A stretch of DNA of 64,000 nt from Streptomyces sp. NBC_01116 (lineage in GTDB: Bacteria; Actinomycetota; Actinomycetes; Streptomycetales; Streptomycetaceae). The notes below the pieces were generated by a model, which made no database searches, was not told the origin of the DNA, and worked only from the letters and a program-made list of their open reading frames with translations. Positions 43,201-50,902 of this stretch are shown here, one piece after another; within the stretch, counting starts at the first letter, position 1, and each line of letters begins with the position of its first letter. Position numbers and translations under genes: made by a program. The stretch covers positions 8,293,501 through 8,357,500 of the forward strand of contig NZ_CP108644.1 in assembly GCF_041435495.1 (NCBI RefSeq), given 5' to 3'.

Positions 43201-46200
43201 CCCTGGCTACTCGACCACGCCGTGGCCGGAGCCGTGATCCTGCCCGGCGCGGCCCTCGTGGAGCTGGCCGCGCACGTGGGCCGCCGCCTCGGCTGCGCTC
43301 TCGTGGAGGAACTGACCCTCGCCGCCCCGCTGCTGCTGCCAGGCGACGCCGACGACGACCACGCCGTGCAACTGCGCGTACGGGTGGGGGCCGAGGACGG
43401 GACGGGGCGGCGCCCGGTGGAGTTCCACTCCCGGCCCGAGGCCACTCCCGGCGCAGCCGCCCGGACCTGGACCCGGCACGCGACCGGCACGGTCGGCCCC
43501 CGGGACCCTTCGGCCGACGGGGACGACACGGCCGAACCGGCCGGCGCGTGGCCCCCGCCCGACGCCGTCCCCCTGGACGTGGACGAACTGTACGGGCTGC
43601 TCGAAGCCCGGGGCGTCGCCTACGGCCCGGCGTTCCGGGGCCTGCGCGCCGCCTGGCGCACCACGGACACGATCCACGCCGAAGTGGCCCTGCCCGATGA
43701 CCTCTCCGGTACCGGAGCGGACGGCTTCGCAGTGCACCCGGCCCTCCTGGACGCAGCCCTCCAGACGGCCGGTCTGCGCGAAAGCGCGGGGACCGCGGAG
43801 CCCGCTGACGGCGTCCCTCTGCCGTTCTCCTGGCAGCGCGTCGCGATCGAAACCTCCGATGAGCCGGTGCTGCGCGTCCGGCTGCGCCCCGACGGCCCCG
43901 ACGCCGTCGCCGCGCGGATCACCGACCTCTCGGGGCGTACCGTGGCGACGGTCGGCTCGCTCACCCTGCGCACGGCGTCCACCGCCGCGCTGCGAGCGTC
44001 CTCAGGCTCCGTCTTCCACGTCGGCTGGACGCCGGTCACTGCCGGGCCCGGCCCGCGCCCAGTCACCCGCTGGGGCCTCCTCGGCCCGCGGGACGAGCGG
44101 CTGCTGCCGGTCGCCTTCCCCGCCGAACCCCGGTCCGCGACACCCGACGCGATGTTGCTGGCCTGCCCCCCGTCCGCCGACACCGTGACCGCGGACGGTG
44201 CGACCGCGGACGTTCTTGCCCATGACCAGGACCCCGAGGCGGTGCACGCGGTCGCGTCCGGGGTCCTGGGCCGCATCCAGGCCCACCTGGCCGACGACAC
44301 CACCGCCCGTACGCCCCTGGTGGTGCTCACCGGGGGTGCGACCGGCCCGCTCGGCGCGCGGCCGCAGCCGGCGGACCTCGGCGCGGCGGCCGTCTGGGGC
44401 ATCCTGAGGACCGCTCAGCTCGAACACCCCGACCGGTTCGTGCTGCTGGACACCGAAGGGCCGGATCCGGACGGTCTCGGCGACGCGCTCGCCGATCTCC
44501 TGGCCACGGGCGAACCACAGGCGGCCCTGCGCGGCGGCGTCCTGTACGCGCCCCGGCTGGTACGGCCGGCGGCCACCACCTCCACCACGCCCCCCGGCCC
44601 CGCGACAGCGACCCGGTCGCCAGGCTCGTTCGGGCCGTCCGAGGGGACGGTACTGCTGAGCGGCGGCGGAACTCTCGCGGCCGTCCTGGCACGCCACCTG
44701 GTCGCCGCGCACGGGGTACGTCACCTCCTCGTGCTGAGCCGCCGCGGCGCCGCCGCCCCCGGCATGCCGGAGCTGACGGCGGAGCTGGCCGAGGTCGGAG
44801 CCGAACTGACCTCCGTCAGCTGCGATGTGTCGGACCGTCAGGCACTGGCCGCCGCCCTCGCGGCCATCCCCGAACGCCATCCGCTGTCCGCCGTGGTCCA
44901 CACCGCCGGAGTGCTCGACGACGGTCTGCTGGACGGGCTGACGGGGGAGCGGATGGCCGCCGTCCTGCGGCCCAAGTTCGACGCCGCCCGCCACCTCGAC
45001 CAGCTGACGCGCGGAGCGGACCTCTCGGCGTTCGTCGTCTTCTCCTCCGCCGCGGGCGTACTGGGCAGCCCCGGCCAGGCTTCCTATGCGGCCGCCAACG
45101 CCGCGCTCGACGCCCTCACCGCGGAACGCCGACGGCTCGGGCTGCCGGGCCTGTCCCTGGCCTGGGGGCCCTGGGAGCGGGTGAGCGGGATGACGGCGGA
45201 GCTCGGCGATGCCGAACGGCGACGCATCGACCGGCGCGGTGCCCGCGGCCTCTCCGACGCTGAGGCCATGGCGCTGCTGGACACCGCGTGCGCCGTGGAC
45301 GCCGCCCCGCCGGGAGACGGGAGCCCCGTCGTCCTGGCCCACCTCGACCTCAGCGCGCGCGGCGGCGGTCCGGTGCACCCTATGCTGCGCTCCCTGGTCC
45401 GGCGCAGCCCGACCGCGACGACCGGAGCGAAGGGGACGCCGACCGCCGCCGCAGCGCTGCGGCACCGGCTCGACACCGCCGCCGACGCACAGGAACGCGA
45501 GCTGGTCCTGTGCGAACTCGTCGTCGCCCAGGCCGCCGAAGTCCTCGGCCACACCGACTCAGGGGCGCTGTCCGCGACAGTGCCCTTCCTCTCCGTCGGA
45601 TTCGACTCGTTGACCGCGGTCGAGCTCCGCAACCGGCTGGCCGCCATCACCGGACTGCGGTTACGGCCCTCCGCCGTCTTCGACAGCGCCACCCCCGCCG
45701 CGCTCGCGGCGCGCCTCGCCGCCGAGGCCCCGACGGACACCCCCCGAACCGAAACGGCAACCGGAGACGAAACGGCAACCGGAGCCGGAGCACCCGGCAC
45801 CGATACCGCCGACACCGACCCGGTGAGCGTGCTGTTCCGCCGGGCCTGCGCACTCGGTCGGATCGACGAGGGCATCGCCCTGATCAAGAACGCCTCAGCC
45901 CTGCGCCCGGCCTTCCACAGCGGCAGCGACCTCGCGGCCGCCGGCACCGGGCCGCGGCTGGTGCGCCTGAACGAGCGCGCCGACGCCCCCGTACTCGTCT
46001 GCTTCGGCTCCGTCGTCGCCCTCGGCGGCGCCCACCAGTACGCCCGGTTCGCCTCCCGCTTCCGGGACCGATACGCCGTCGTCGCCCTGGACGCCCCCGG
46101 GTTCACCCCCGAGGAGGAACTGCCCGCCGACATGCCGGCCCTGCTGGACTTCCAGGCGACGACACTGCTCCGGGAACTGCCCGGACGGACGCTCGTCCTG

Positions 46201-46662
46201 GTCGGCTCCTCCTCCGGCGGCACGCTCGCCCACGGAGTGGCCGCCGCGCTGGAACAGCGCGGCGGAGGCCCGGCGGCCGTGGTGCTGCTGGACACCTACC
46301 TCTCCGACAACCAGGGCATCACCCAGTTCAACGACGTCCTGCTGGGCGGCATGTTCGCCCGCGAGGACCGGGCGGCCCCGATGGACGGAACCCGGCTGAC
46401 CGCGATGGGCGGCTACTTCCGTCTGCTCGACGACTGGAACCCTCCGGCGGTCCGCGCCCCGCTGCTGGTCGTCCGCGCCTCCACCCCGCTCGGCCGCCCG
46501 TCCGCCGAAGCCGGTGACTGGCGCTCGTCCTGGGCCGGTGCCGACACCGTCGTCGACGTTCCCGGAGACCATTTCTCGATCATGGAACAGCATGTCGCGA
46601 CAACCGGCGACGCCGTCGCCGACTGGCTCGGCACCACTCTCCTCACCCCCGACGACCTGTGA
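40294..46662 (+). CDS. Type I PKS, final module 11 with thioesterase: KS-AT-DH-KR-ACP-TE
   Basis: Start: the ATG at 40294 gives a typical docking helix (MPTDTDQVVTALRASL) and has AGAAGGAG upstream, although 12 bp away. The GTG at 40255, overlapping the previous stop, is the alternative. Domains: KS (about 35-462), AT (578-869, GHSQGE, YASH), DH (940-1233, HAVAGAVILP), KR (1450-1655), ACP (1730-1808), TE (1893-2122). The TE nucleophile motif is GSSSG (Ser1973), with an aspartate in LLDTY and a histidine in GDHFS; it should release the chain as the 16-membered lactone. Oddities: the AT oxyanion motif reads GHGSQW instead of GQGSQW; the KS has SNLSHT where others have SNIGHT or SNLGHA; and the KR cofactor loop reads SGGGTLA, one residue shorter than the usual TGGTGTLG, with the last glycine replaced. 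A TTA leucine codon lies in the ACP at 45661, so translation may depend on the bldA tRNA. Confidence 0.94.
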   Translation: MPTDTDQVVTALRASLLDNQRLRQENRRLRDDSAEPVAIVAMSCRYPGGVRTPEDLWELLVKERDAVSPFPTDRGWDVEGGFDADPDAPGTFYVREGGFLHDATGFDPGFFGISPREALAMDPQQRLLLEASWEAVERAGIDPTTLRGSRTGVYTGVIYSEYASRLDQVPDEVEGFLGTGTIPSVASGRIAYTLGLEGPAVTLDTACSSSLVAVHLACQGLRSGDTTLALAGGVTVMSTPGLYVGFSRQRGLAPDGRSKSFSSAADGAGFGEGLGLLLLERLSDARRAGHPVLAVIRGSAVNQDGASNGLTAPNGPAQQRVISGALARAGLVPSEVDMVEAHGTGTTLGDPIEAQALLATYGQERPAGRPLWLGSLKSNLSHTQAAAGVGGVIKSVLAMRHGLMPRTLHVDRPSPRIDWTEGAVSLLTEATPWPETGRPRRTGVSSFGASGTNAHIVLEQAPAAPPAPTGPTAATDRPVDRTVTPEPVPTAVPWILSARTPDALRAQAAALHERVVAEPGLSVVDVGHSLAVGRSRFAERAVVVGADRDELLAGVAALSRGVGSSGVVAGAGLLPGRSVLVFPGHGSQWVGMAAELLGESEVFAERMAECGRALAPYIDWSLAEALGSERLLARVDVVQPVLWAVMVSLAEVWRAFGVVPDAVVGHSQGEIAAACVAGGLSLDDGARVVALRSRAVGVLAGRGGMASVPLPVDVARERTGPWAGRLSVAAVNGPSSTVVSGDADAVTALVQELLAEGVWASPVEVDYASHSSHVEEIRERLLSDLDGITPLSGAVPYYSSVTGGLLDTKALDAEYWYRNLRQTVEFERATRSLLAAGHRVFIESSPQPALMYGIEDTAADAGAPETLVLDTLRRGAGGLRRLQLALAEAHVRGLRVDWEQLFAGTGAQRVDLPTYAFQRRRYWLDALPADRDPAATGQSAVDHPLLGAEVELPDDAGTLFTGRLSSATHPWLLDHAVAGAVILPGAALVELAAHVGRRLGCALVEELTLAAPLLLPGDADDDHAVQLRVRVGAEDGTGRRPVEFHSRPEATPGAAARTWTRHATGTVGPRDPSADGDDTAEPAGAWPPPDAVPLDVDELYGLLEARGVAYGPAFRGLRAAWRTTDTIHAEVALPDDLSGTGADGFAVHPALLDAALQTAGLRESAGTAEPADGVPLPFSWQRVAIETSDEPVLRVRLRPDGPDAVAARITDLSGRTVATVGSLTLRTASTAALRASSGSVFHVGWTPVTAGPGPRPVTRWGLLGPRDERLLPVAFPAEPRSATPDAMLLACPPSADTVTADGATADVLAHDQDPEAVHAVASGVLGRIQAHLADDTTARTPLVVLTGGATGPLGARPQPADLGAAAVWGILRTAQLEHPDRFVLLDTEGPDPDGLGDALADLLATGEPQAALRGGVLYAPRLVRPAATTSTTPPGPATATRSPGSFGPSEGTVLLSGGGTLAAVLARHLVAAHGVRHLLVLSRRGAAAPGMPELTAELAEVGAELTSVSCDVSDRQALAAALAAIPERHPLSAVVHTAGVLDDGLLDGLTGERMAAVLRPKFDAARHLDQLTRGADLSAFVVFSSAAGVLGSPGQASYAAANAALDALTAERRRLGLPGLSLAWGPWERVSGMTAELGDAERRRIDRRGARGLSDAEAMALLDTACAVDAAPPGDGSPVVLAHLDLSARGGGPVHPMLRSLVRRSPTATTGAKGTPTAAAALRHRLDTAADAQERELVLCELVVAQAAEVLGHTDSGALSATVPFLSVGFDSLTAVELRNRLAAITGLRLRPSAVFDSATPAALAARLAAEAPTDTPRTETATGDETATGAGAPGTDTADTDPVSVLFRRACALGRIDEGIALIKNASALRPAFHSGSDLAAAGTGPRLVRLNERADAPVLVCFGSVVALGGAHQYARFASRFRDRYAVVALDAPGFTPEEELPADMPALLDFQATTLLRELPGRTLVLVGSSSGGTLAHGVAAALEQRGGGPAAVVLLDTYLSDNQGITQFNDVLLGGMFAREDRAAPMDGTRLTAMGGYFRLLDDWNPPAVRAPLLVVRASTPLGRPSAEAGDWRSSWAGADTVVDVPGDHFSIMEQHVATTGDAVADWLGTTLLTPDDL

Positions 46663-46679
46663 CAACGAAGGAGAACCCG

Positions 46680-47549
46680 TTGACCGCGGCCCCGTACGAC
46701 GACCCGTCCCAGCGACCCGCCCTCACCGTGTTGGGAGCCGGGGTGATGGGCGTCGGCATCACCGTCCTCGCCCTCGGACACGGCCTGCCGGTCCACCTGG
46801 TCGACATCGACCGGGAACGGCTCGACCGAGCCGCGGACCTGATCGACGGCGAACTCCGGTTGGCCGAGCTGATGGGCGCCCTGCCCGCCGGGACGCCCCT
46901 CGGAACCCTGGCCACCGACACCTCGTTCAAGGCCGCCGCCGGAGCCACGGCCGTCGTCGAGGCGGTCACCGAGAACGCCGCGATCAAGGCCGCCGTACTG
47001 TCCGAGGTCTCCGGACTGGTCCGGCCCGGAACCTTGCTGATCACCAACACCTCCTCCATCCCCGTCGACGAACTGGCCGGGGCCCTGGAGCGGCCGGAAG
47101 AACTGGTCGGTACCCACTTCATGAACCCGCCATATCTGATCGGAACCGCCGAAGTGGTCCGCGGCGCCAGGACCGGGGACCCCGCGATGGCCGCCGTGGC
47201 GGCCCTGCTCACGGCACTGAGGCGGCGGGCGGTGGTCGTCCGGGACGCACCCGGCTTCGTGACCAGCCGCATCCTGCACCCGATGATCAACGACGCGGCC
47301 CGCGTCGTGGAGGAGGGCACGGCGACCGCCGAGGACGTCGACGCTCTGATGCAGGGCTGCCTGGGGCACCCCACCGGCCCGCTGCGCACCGCGGACCTGA
47401 TCGGCATCGACAATCTCGTCGACTCCCTCACCGTGCTCCACGAACGCACCGGCGACGACGGCTGCCGTCCCACCGAACTGCTGCTCCGGCTGGTCCGCGA
47501 GGGCCGGCTGGGCCGTAAGTCCGGACGCGGCTTCTACGACTACACCTGA
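46680..47549 (+). CDS. 3-hydroxyacyl-CoA dehydrogenase family protein (FkbK-like), methoxymalonyl-ACP pathway
   Basis: A NAD-dependent dehydrogenase of the 3-hydroxyacyl-CoA dehydrogenase family. The N-terminal dinucleotide motif is LGAGVMGVGIT, and GTHFMNPPYLI carries the expected histidine. In the FkbG-K pathway this enzyme oxidises the ACP-bound glyceryl unit during methoxymalonyl-ACP synthesis. Start: the TTG at 46680 has AAGGAG six bases upstream, an ideal ribosome site, and gives 289 residues. A GTG at 46659 would overlap the PKS stop by four bases but has no ribosome site. It is followed after 22 bp by the discrete ACP. Gene order (dehydrogenase, ACP, acyl-CoA dehydrogenase, FkbH-like) is the standard one for this subcluster. 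Confidence 0.9.
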   Translation: MTAAPYDDPSQRPALTVLGAGVMGVGITVLALGHGLPVHLVDIDRERLDRAADLIDGELRLAELMGALPAGTPLGTLATDTSFKAAAGATAVVEAVTENAAIKAAVLSEVSGLVRPGTLLITNTSSIPVDELAGALERPEELVGTHFMNPPYLIGTAEVVRGARTGDPAMAAVAALLTALRRRAVVVRDAPGFVTSRILHPMINDAARVVEEGTATAEDVDALMQGCLGHPTGPLRTADLIGIDNLVDSLTVLHERTGDDGCRPTELLLRLVREGRLGRKSGRGFYDYT

Positions 47550-47571
47550 TCACCCCGACGAGGAGACGGCC

Positions 47572-47853
47572 ATGACCACAGCGAACACGCCCAACACCCA
47601 CGACCTGGAGAAGGAACTGCTGGGATTCCTGGAAGGACGCACCGGAACCGCCTGGGACGCCGATACCGACCTGTTCGACGCCGGCGGCCTGTCGTCCCTG
47701 TTCGCCATGCAGGTGGTGGTGCACCTGGAGAAGACCTACGCCATCGCCGTCCGCGGCGCGGACCTGCGGCTTGACAACTTCCGCACCGTACGGCGGATGG
47801 CGGAGCTGGTGGACCGGCTCCAGGTGCCCACCGCCGGGGGCCGGCATGGGTGA
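47572..47853 (+). CDS. Discrete acyl carrier protein (FkbJ-like), methoxymalonyl-ACP carrier
   Basis: A 93-aa free-standing ACP. The phosphopantetheine site is in LFDAGGLSSLFAM (second serine), followed by a typical helix III/IV region (LRLDNFRTVRRMAELVDRL). It carries the glycerate-derived unit while it is oxidised and O-methylated to methoxymalonyl-ACP, which a PKS AT then takes directly from the carrier. The ATG is preceded by GAGGAG. The last codons overlap the start of the acyl-CoA dehydrogenase gene by eight bases, which suggests translational coupling. Confidence 0.92.
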   Translation: MTTANTPNTHDLEKELLGFLEGRTGTAWDADTDLFDAGGLSSLFAMQVVVHLEKTYAIAVRGADLRLDNFRTVRRMAELVDRLQVPTAGGRHG

Positions 47854-48961
47854 GGACCTGAGCGGCGCCATGACCTCCGTCACCCTTCGGGTCGGAGACC
47901 TGGCGGGGGAGTGGGACCGGACCGGCCTCATCCCGCTGGACCTGCTCCGCGACCTGGGCGCCGAGGGCCGGCTGTGCGCCGAAATTCCGGAGCAGTACGG
48001 CGGCTGGGGGCTCAGCAGCTTGCACAGCGGCGCGTACACCGCCCACGTGGGCGGCCTGTGCAGCTCGCTGCGCAGCGTGATGACCTCCCAGGGCATGGCG
48101 GCATGGACCATCCAACGCCTGGGCACCGCCGAGCAGTCGGCCGCCCATCTTCCCCAGCTGACCGGCGGCGGACTGGCGGCGGTCGGCTTCAGCGAGCCCG
48201 GCGCCGGCAGCGACCTCGCGGCGATGACGACGACCGTCCGCCGCGACGGCGACGCGGTCGTCGTCGACGGACACAAGAAGTGGGTGACCGCCGCCCACTA
48301 CGCCGACCTGCTGGTCGTCGTCGGCCGCTACGAGGACGGCGCGGTGGCCGTCGTGGTGCCCACCGACACGCCCGGCGTCAGGATCGAGCGGATCGCCGCC
48401 CCGCTCGGCTGCCGTGCGGCCGGACACGCGGACGTACATCTCGACGGGGTGCGGCTGCCGGCCGACAGCGTCCTGGGCGGTCACGGGCTGCCGACCGCCC
48501 TGCTGGTGACGACCGCGCTGGCCTACGGGCGGATGTCCGTCGCCTGGGGGTGCGTGGGCATCCTGCGGGCCTGTCTGGCTGCGGTCACCGCGCACGCCGC
48601 CGGACGGGAGCAGTTCGGCAGACCGCTCGCGGAGCATCAGCTCGTCGCCGGGCACATCGCCGACATCTACACGGCCGAGCAGGTGGCCGCGCGGGTCTGC
48701 GAGCACGCCAGCCGCTGCTGGGACGAAGGGTCGCCGGACCAGGTGGTGGCGACCGTACTGGCCAAGCACGTCGGCGCGACGCAGGCCGCCCGGGGCGCGG
48801 CGACCGCCGTCCAGGTACTGGCCTCGGCCGGGTCCCGGGACGGGCACGCGGTGGCCCGGGCGTACCGGGACGCCAAGCTCATGGAGATCATCGAGGGCAG
48901 CAACGAGCTGTGCCGGCTGATGCTGGCCCAGCACGCCCTCTCCGCCCCGGGGGCACCGTGA
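47846..48961 (+). CDS. Acyl-CoA dehydrogenase (FkbI-like), methoxymalonyl-ACP pathway
   Basis: A 371-aa flavoprotein of the acyl-CoA dehydrogenase family. Landmarks are GFSEPGAGSDLAAM in the middle beta-domain, KKWVTAAHYADLLVVVG, and the C-terminal helical region with IIEGSNELCRLM. In the FkbG-K pathway it oxidises the hydroxyacyl-ACP intermediate toward the hydroxymalonyl form. The ATG at 47846 overlaps the end of the ACP gene; an in-frame ATG at 47870 is a weaker alternative. The stop overlaps a possible GTG start for the FkbH-like gene. Confidence 0.92.
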   Translation: MGEDLSGAMTSVTLRVGDLAGEWDRTGLIPLDLLRDLGAEGRLCAEIPEQYGGWGLSSLHSGAYTAHVGGLCSSLRSVMTSQGMAAWTIQRLGTAEQSAAHLPQLTGGGLAAVGFSEPGAGSDLAAMTTTVRRDGDAVVVDGHKKWVTAAHYADLLVVVGRYEDGAVAVVVPTDTPGVRIERIAAPLGCRAAGHADVHLDGVRLPADSVLGGHGLPTALLVTTALAYGRMSVAWGCVGILRACLAAVTAHAAGREQFGRPLAEHQLVAGHIADIYTAEQVAARVCEHASRCWDEGSPDQVVATVLAKHVGATQAARGAATAVQVLASAGSRDGHAVARAYRDAKLMEIIEGSNELCRLMLAQHALSAPGAP

Positions 48962-48996
48962 GCGGGCCCGCGGCCGACGAGACGAGGAAGGACGAC

Positions 48997-50097
48997 ATGG
49001 CCGAGACCGTCAAGTGCCTGGTCTGGGACCTGGACGACACCCTCTGGCAGGGCACCCTGCTGGAGGACGGCGAGGTGCACCTGCCGGACGAGGTGCGCAA
49101 GGTGGTGATCGAGCTAGACTCCCGCGGCATCCTCCAGTCCATCGCCAGCCGCAACGACCACGAGCACGCCTGGGCCCGGCTGGAGGCATTCGGCGTGGCC
49201 GAGTACTTCGTCCTGCCGGAGATCGGGTGGGGCGCCAAGTCCCAGTCGGTGCGCCGGATCGGCGACCGGCTGAACTTCGCGCTCACGACCATCGCCTTCG
49301 TCGACGACCGGCCCGCCGAACGGGCCGAAGTGGCCTTCCACCTGCCCGACGTACGGTGCTACCCGGCCGAGCAGGTCCTCGCCCTCCCCGAACTCGCCGA
49401 GTTCACCCCGGCGACCAGCACCGTCGACTCCCGGCGGCGCCGCCGGATGTACCAGGCGGGCTTCCGCCGCGAGGCCGAGCGGGCCGCCGCCCCCGGCCCC
49501 GACGAGGAGTTCCTGCGCTCCCTGGACCTGCGGATGCGTATCGGCCGGGCCACCGGCGATGAGCTCTCCCGGGTCGAGGAACTCACCCTGCGCACCAGCC
49601 AGATGAACGCGACCGGGGTCCACTACCCGGACGCGGTGCTGCGCGGCCTGATCACCGCCCCCCGGCACGAGGTCCTGGTGGTCACCCTCACCGACCGGTT
49701 CGGCCCGCACGGCGCGGTCGGCGTCCTGCTCCTGGAGCGGCACCCGGGCCTGTGGCACCTCAAGCTGCTCGCCACCTCCTGCCGGGTCGTCGCCTACGGC
49801 GCCGGCGCGACCCTGCTGAACTGGCTGGCCGACGCAGCCGCCCGGTCCGGAGTCCACCTGGTGGCGGACTTCCGGGCTACCGAACGCAACCGGATGATGG
49901 AGATCGCCTACCGGTTCGCGGGCCTCGGGGGCCTGGACGAAACCCCGTGCCCGTGCGCCGCCGTCCTCGCACCGGCTCCGGAGAGCACCGGACTCCAGCG
50001 CCTCCACCTGGTGCCCGGCCCGCGCGTGGTGTCCACCGTCATGAGCGTGGACGCACCCGACCTGAGCATGCCGGAAGGGGGCCCGGGAACGTCGTGA
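48997..50097 (+). CDS. FkbH-like HAD-superfamily glyceryl-ACP loading enzyme
   Basis: A 366-aa protein with an N-terminal HAD-like domain (WDLDDTLW, Asp11 and Asp13) and a C-terminal acyltransferase-like half. FkbH-type enzymes take 1,3-bisphosphoglycerate, dephosphorylate it and load the glyceryl group on the discrete ACP, the first step of methoxymalonyl-ACP synthesis. The ATG at 48997 has AGGAAGG five bases upstream and is preferred over the GTG at 48958, which overlaps the preceding stop. It closes the plus-strand transcription unit and faces the O-methyltransferase gene, 42 bp away on the other strand. Confidence 0.93.
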   Translation: MAETVKCLVWDLDDTLWQGTLLEDGEVHLPDEVRKVVIELDSRGILQSIASRNDHEHAWARLEAFGVAEYFVLPEIGWGAKSQSVRRIGDRLNFALTTIAFVDDRPAERAEVAFHLPDVRCYPAEQVLALPELAEFTPATSTVDSRRRRRMYQAGFRREAERAAAPGPDEEFLRSLDLRMRIGRATGDELSRVEELTLRTSQMNATGVHYPDAVLRGLITAPRHEVLVVTLTDRFGPHGAVGVLLLERHPGLWHLKLLATSCRVVAYGAGATLLNWLADAAARSGVHLVADFRATERNRMMEIAYRFAGLGGLDETPCPCAAVLAPAPESTGLQRLHLVPGPRVVSTVMSVDAPDLSMPEGGPGTS

Positions 50098-50139
50098 CCG
50101 CCGCGGCGGCCGGTGCTCCCGGGCTCCGGCCCCCAACCC

Positions 50140-50802
50140 TCAGCGCTTGCGGACGAGGGTGATCCCGTCGGCCATCACCAGCAGTGACTGCTCCACCCGA
50201 GGGTCCTTGTGCAACACCCGGTTCAGAGCCCGGACCCCGGCGGTCTCCGGGTCCACGGCGGCCGGATCGGCGACCCGGCCGAAGAAGAGGGTGTTGTCGA
50301 CCACGATCAGACCGCCGGCGCGCAGCAGCGCCAGCGACGTCTCGTAGTAGCCAACGTAGTTGGCCTTGTCCGCGTCGATGAACACCAGGTCGAAGCTCTC
50401 CGGCCCGCGCTCCGCCAGCAGTGCGTCCAGGGTCGCGGCGGCATCGCCGATCCGCAGGTCGATCCGCGAGTCGACCCCGTCCCGCTTCCAGAAGTCGGCG
50501 CCGATGGCCGGCCACCGGTCGTCGATGTCGCAGGACACCAGCACGCCGTCGGCCGGGAGCGCGCGGGCCATGCACAGGGTGCTGTAGCCGGTGAAGGTGC
50601 CGATCTCCAGCACTGCCCGCGCCCCCGTCAATCCGACCAGCAGGGCGAGCAGTTGGCCCTCCTCCGCCATCACCTGCATGGCGGTCCCGCCCGGCAGGTC
50701 CGCGGTGGTCTCCCGCAGCTCCCTGAGGAGATCGTCGTCACGGAGGGAGACCTTCCGGACGTAGGCGAGAAGGTCGTGGGTCGCTGCTGTCTGGTCGGCC
50801 AT
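50140..50802 (-). CDS. SAM-dependent O-methyltransferase (FkbG-like), methoxymalonyl-ACP pathway
   Basis: A 220-aa member of the caffeoyl-CoA/catechol O-methyltransferase family, with the SAM motif VLEIGTFTGYSTL, a metal- and cofactor-binding region around LVFIDADKANYVGYYE, and a closing LITLVRKR-like end (ITLVRKR). In this context it should methylate the hydroxymalonyl-ACP hydroxyl. It is the only one of the five pathway genes on the minus strand, downstream of the SARP gene and probably co-transcribed with it. The ATG at 50802 is chosen because MADQTAATHDLLAYVRKVSL is the usual N-terminus; the frame stays open further upstream, but that part is the repeat-rich spacer. Confidence 0.92.
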   Translation of the reverse strand: MADQTAATHDLLAYVRKVSLRDDDLLRELRETTADLPGGTAMQVMAEEGQLLALLVGLTGARAVLEIGTFTGYSTLCMARALPADGVLVSCDIDDRWPAIGADFWKRDGVDSRIDLRIGDAAATLDALLAERGPESFDLVFIDADKANYVGYYETSLALLRAGGLIVVDNTLFFGRVADPAAVDPETAGVRALNRVLHKDPRVEQSLLVMADGITLVRKR

Positions 50803-50819
50803 GGCGCGAGTGTCCTCTC

Positions 50820-50863
50820 GAAGGGGATCGGGTCGAAGGAGATCGGGTCGAAAGGATCGGGGC
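50820..50863 (-). repeat. Three tandem ~15-bp repeats between SARP and methyltransferase genes
   Basis: On the plus strand the unit is GAAGGGGATCGGGTC, then GAAGGAGATCGGGTC, then the shorter GAAAGGATCGGGGC, directly adjacent. The repeats occupy most of the short spacer between the SARP stop (50903) and the methyltransferase start (50802). They could be a binding site or slippage. The 15-bp period does not match the 11-bp spacing usual for SARP direct repeats. Confidence 0.75.
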
Positions 50864-50902
50864 GAGGGGGACAGGGCCGCCGGGTACCCGTCACCGGGAC
50901 GG

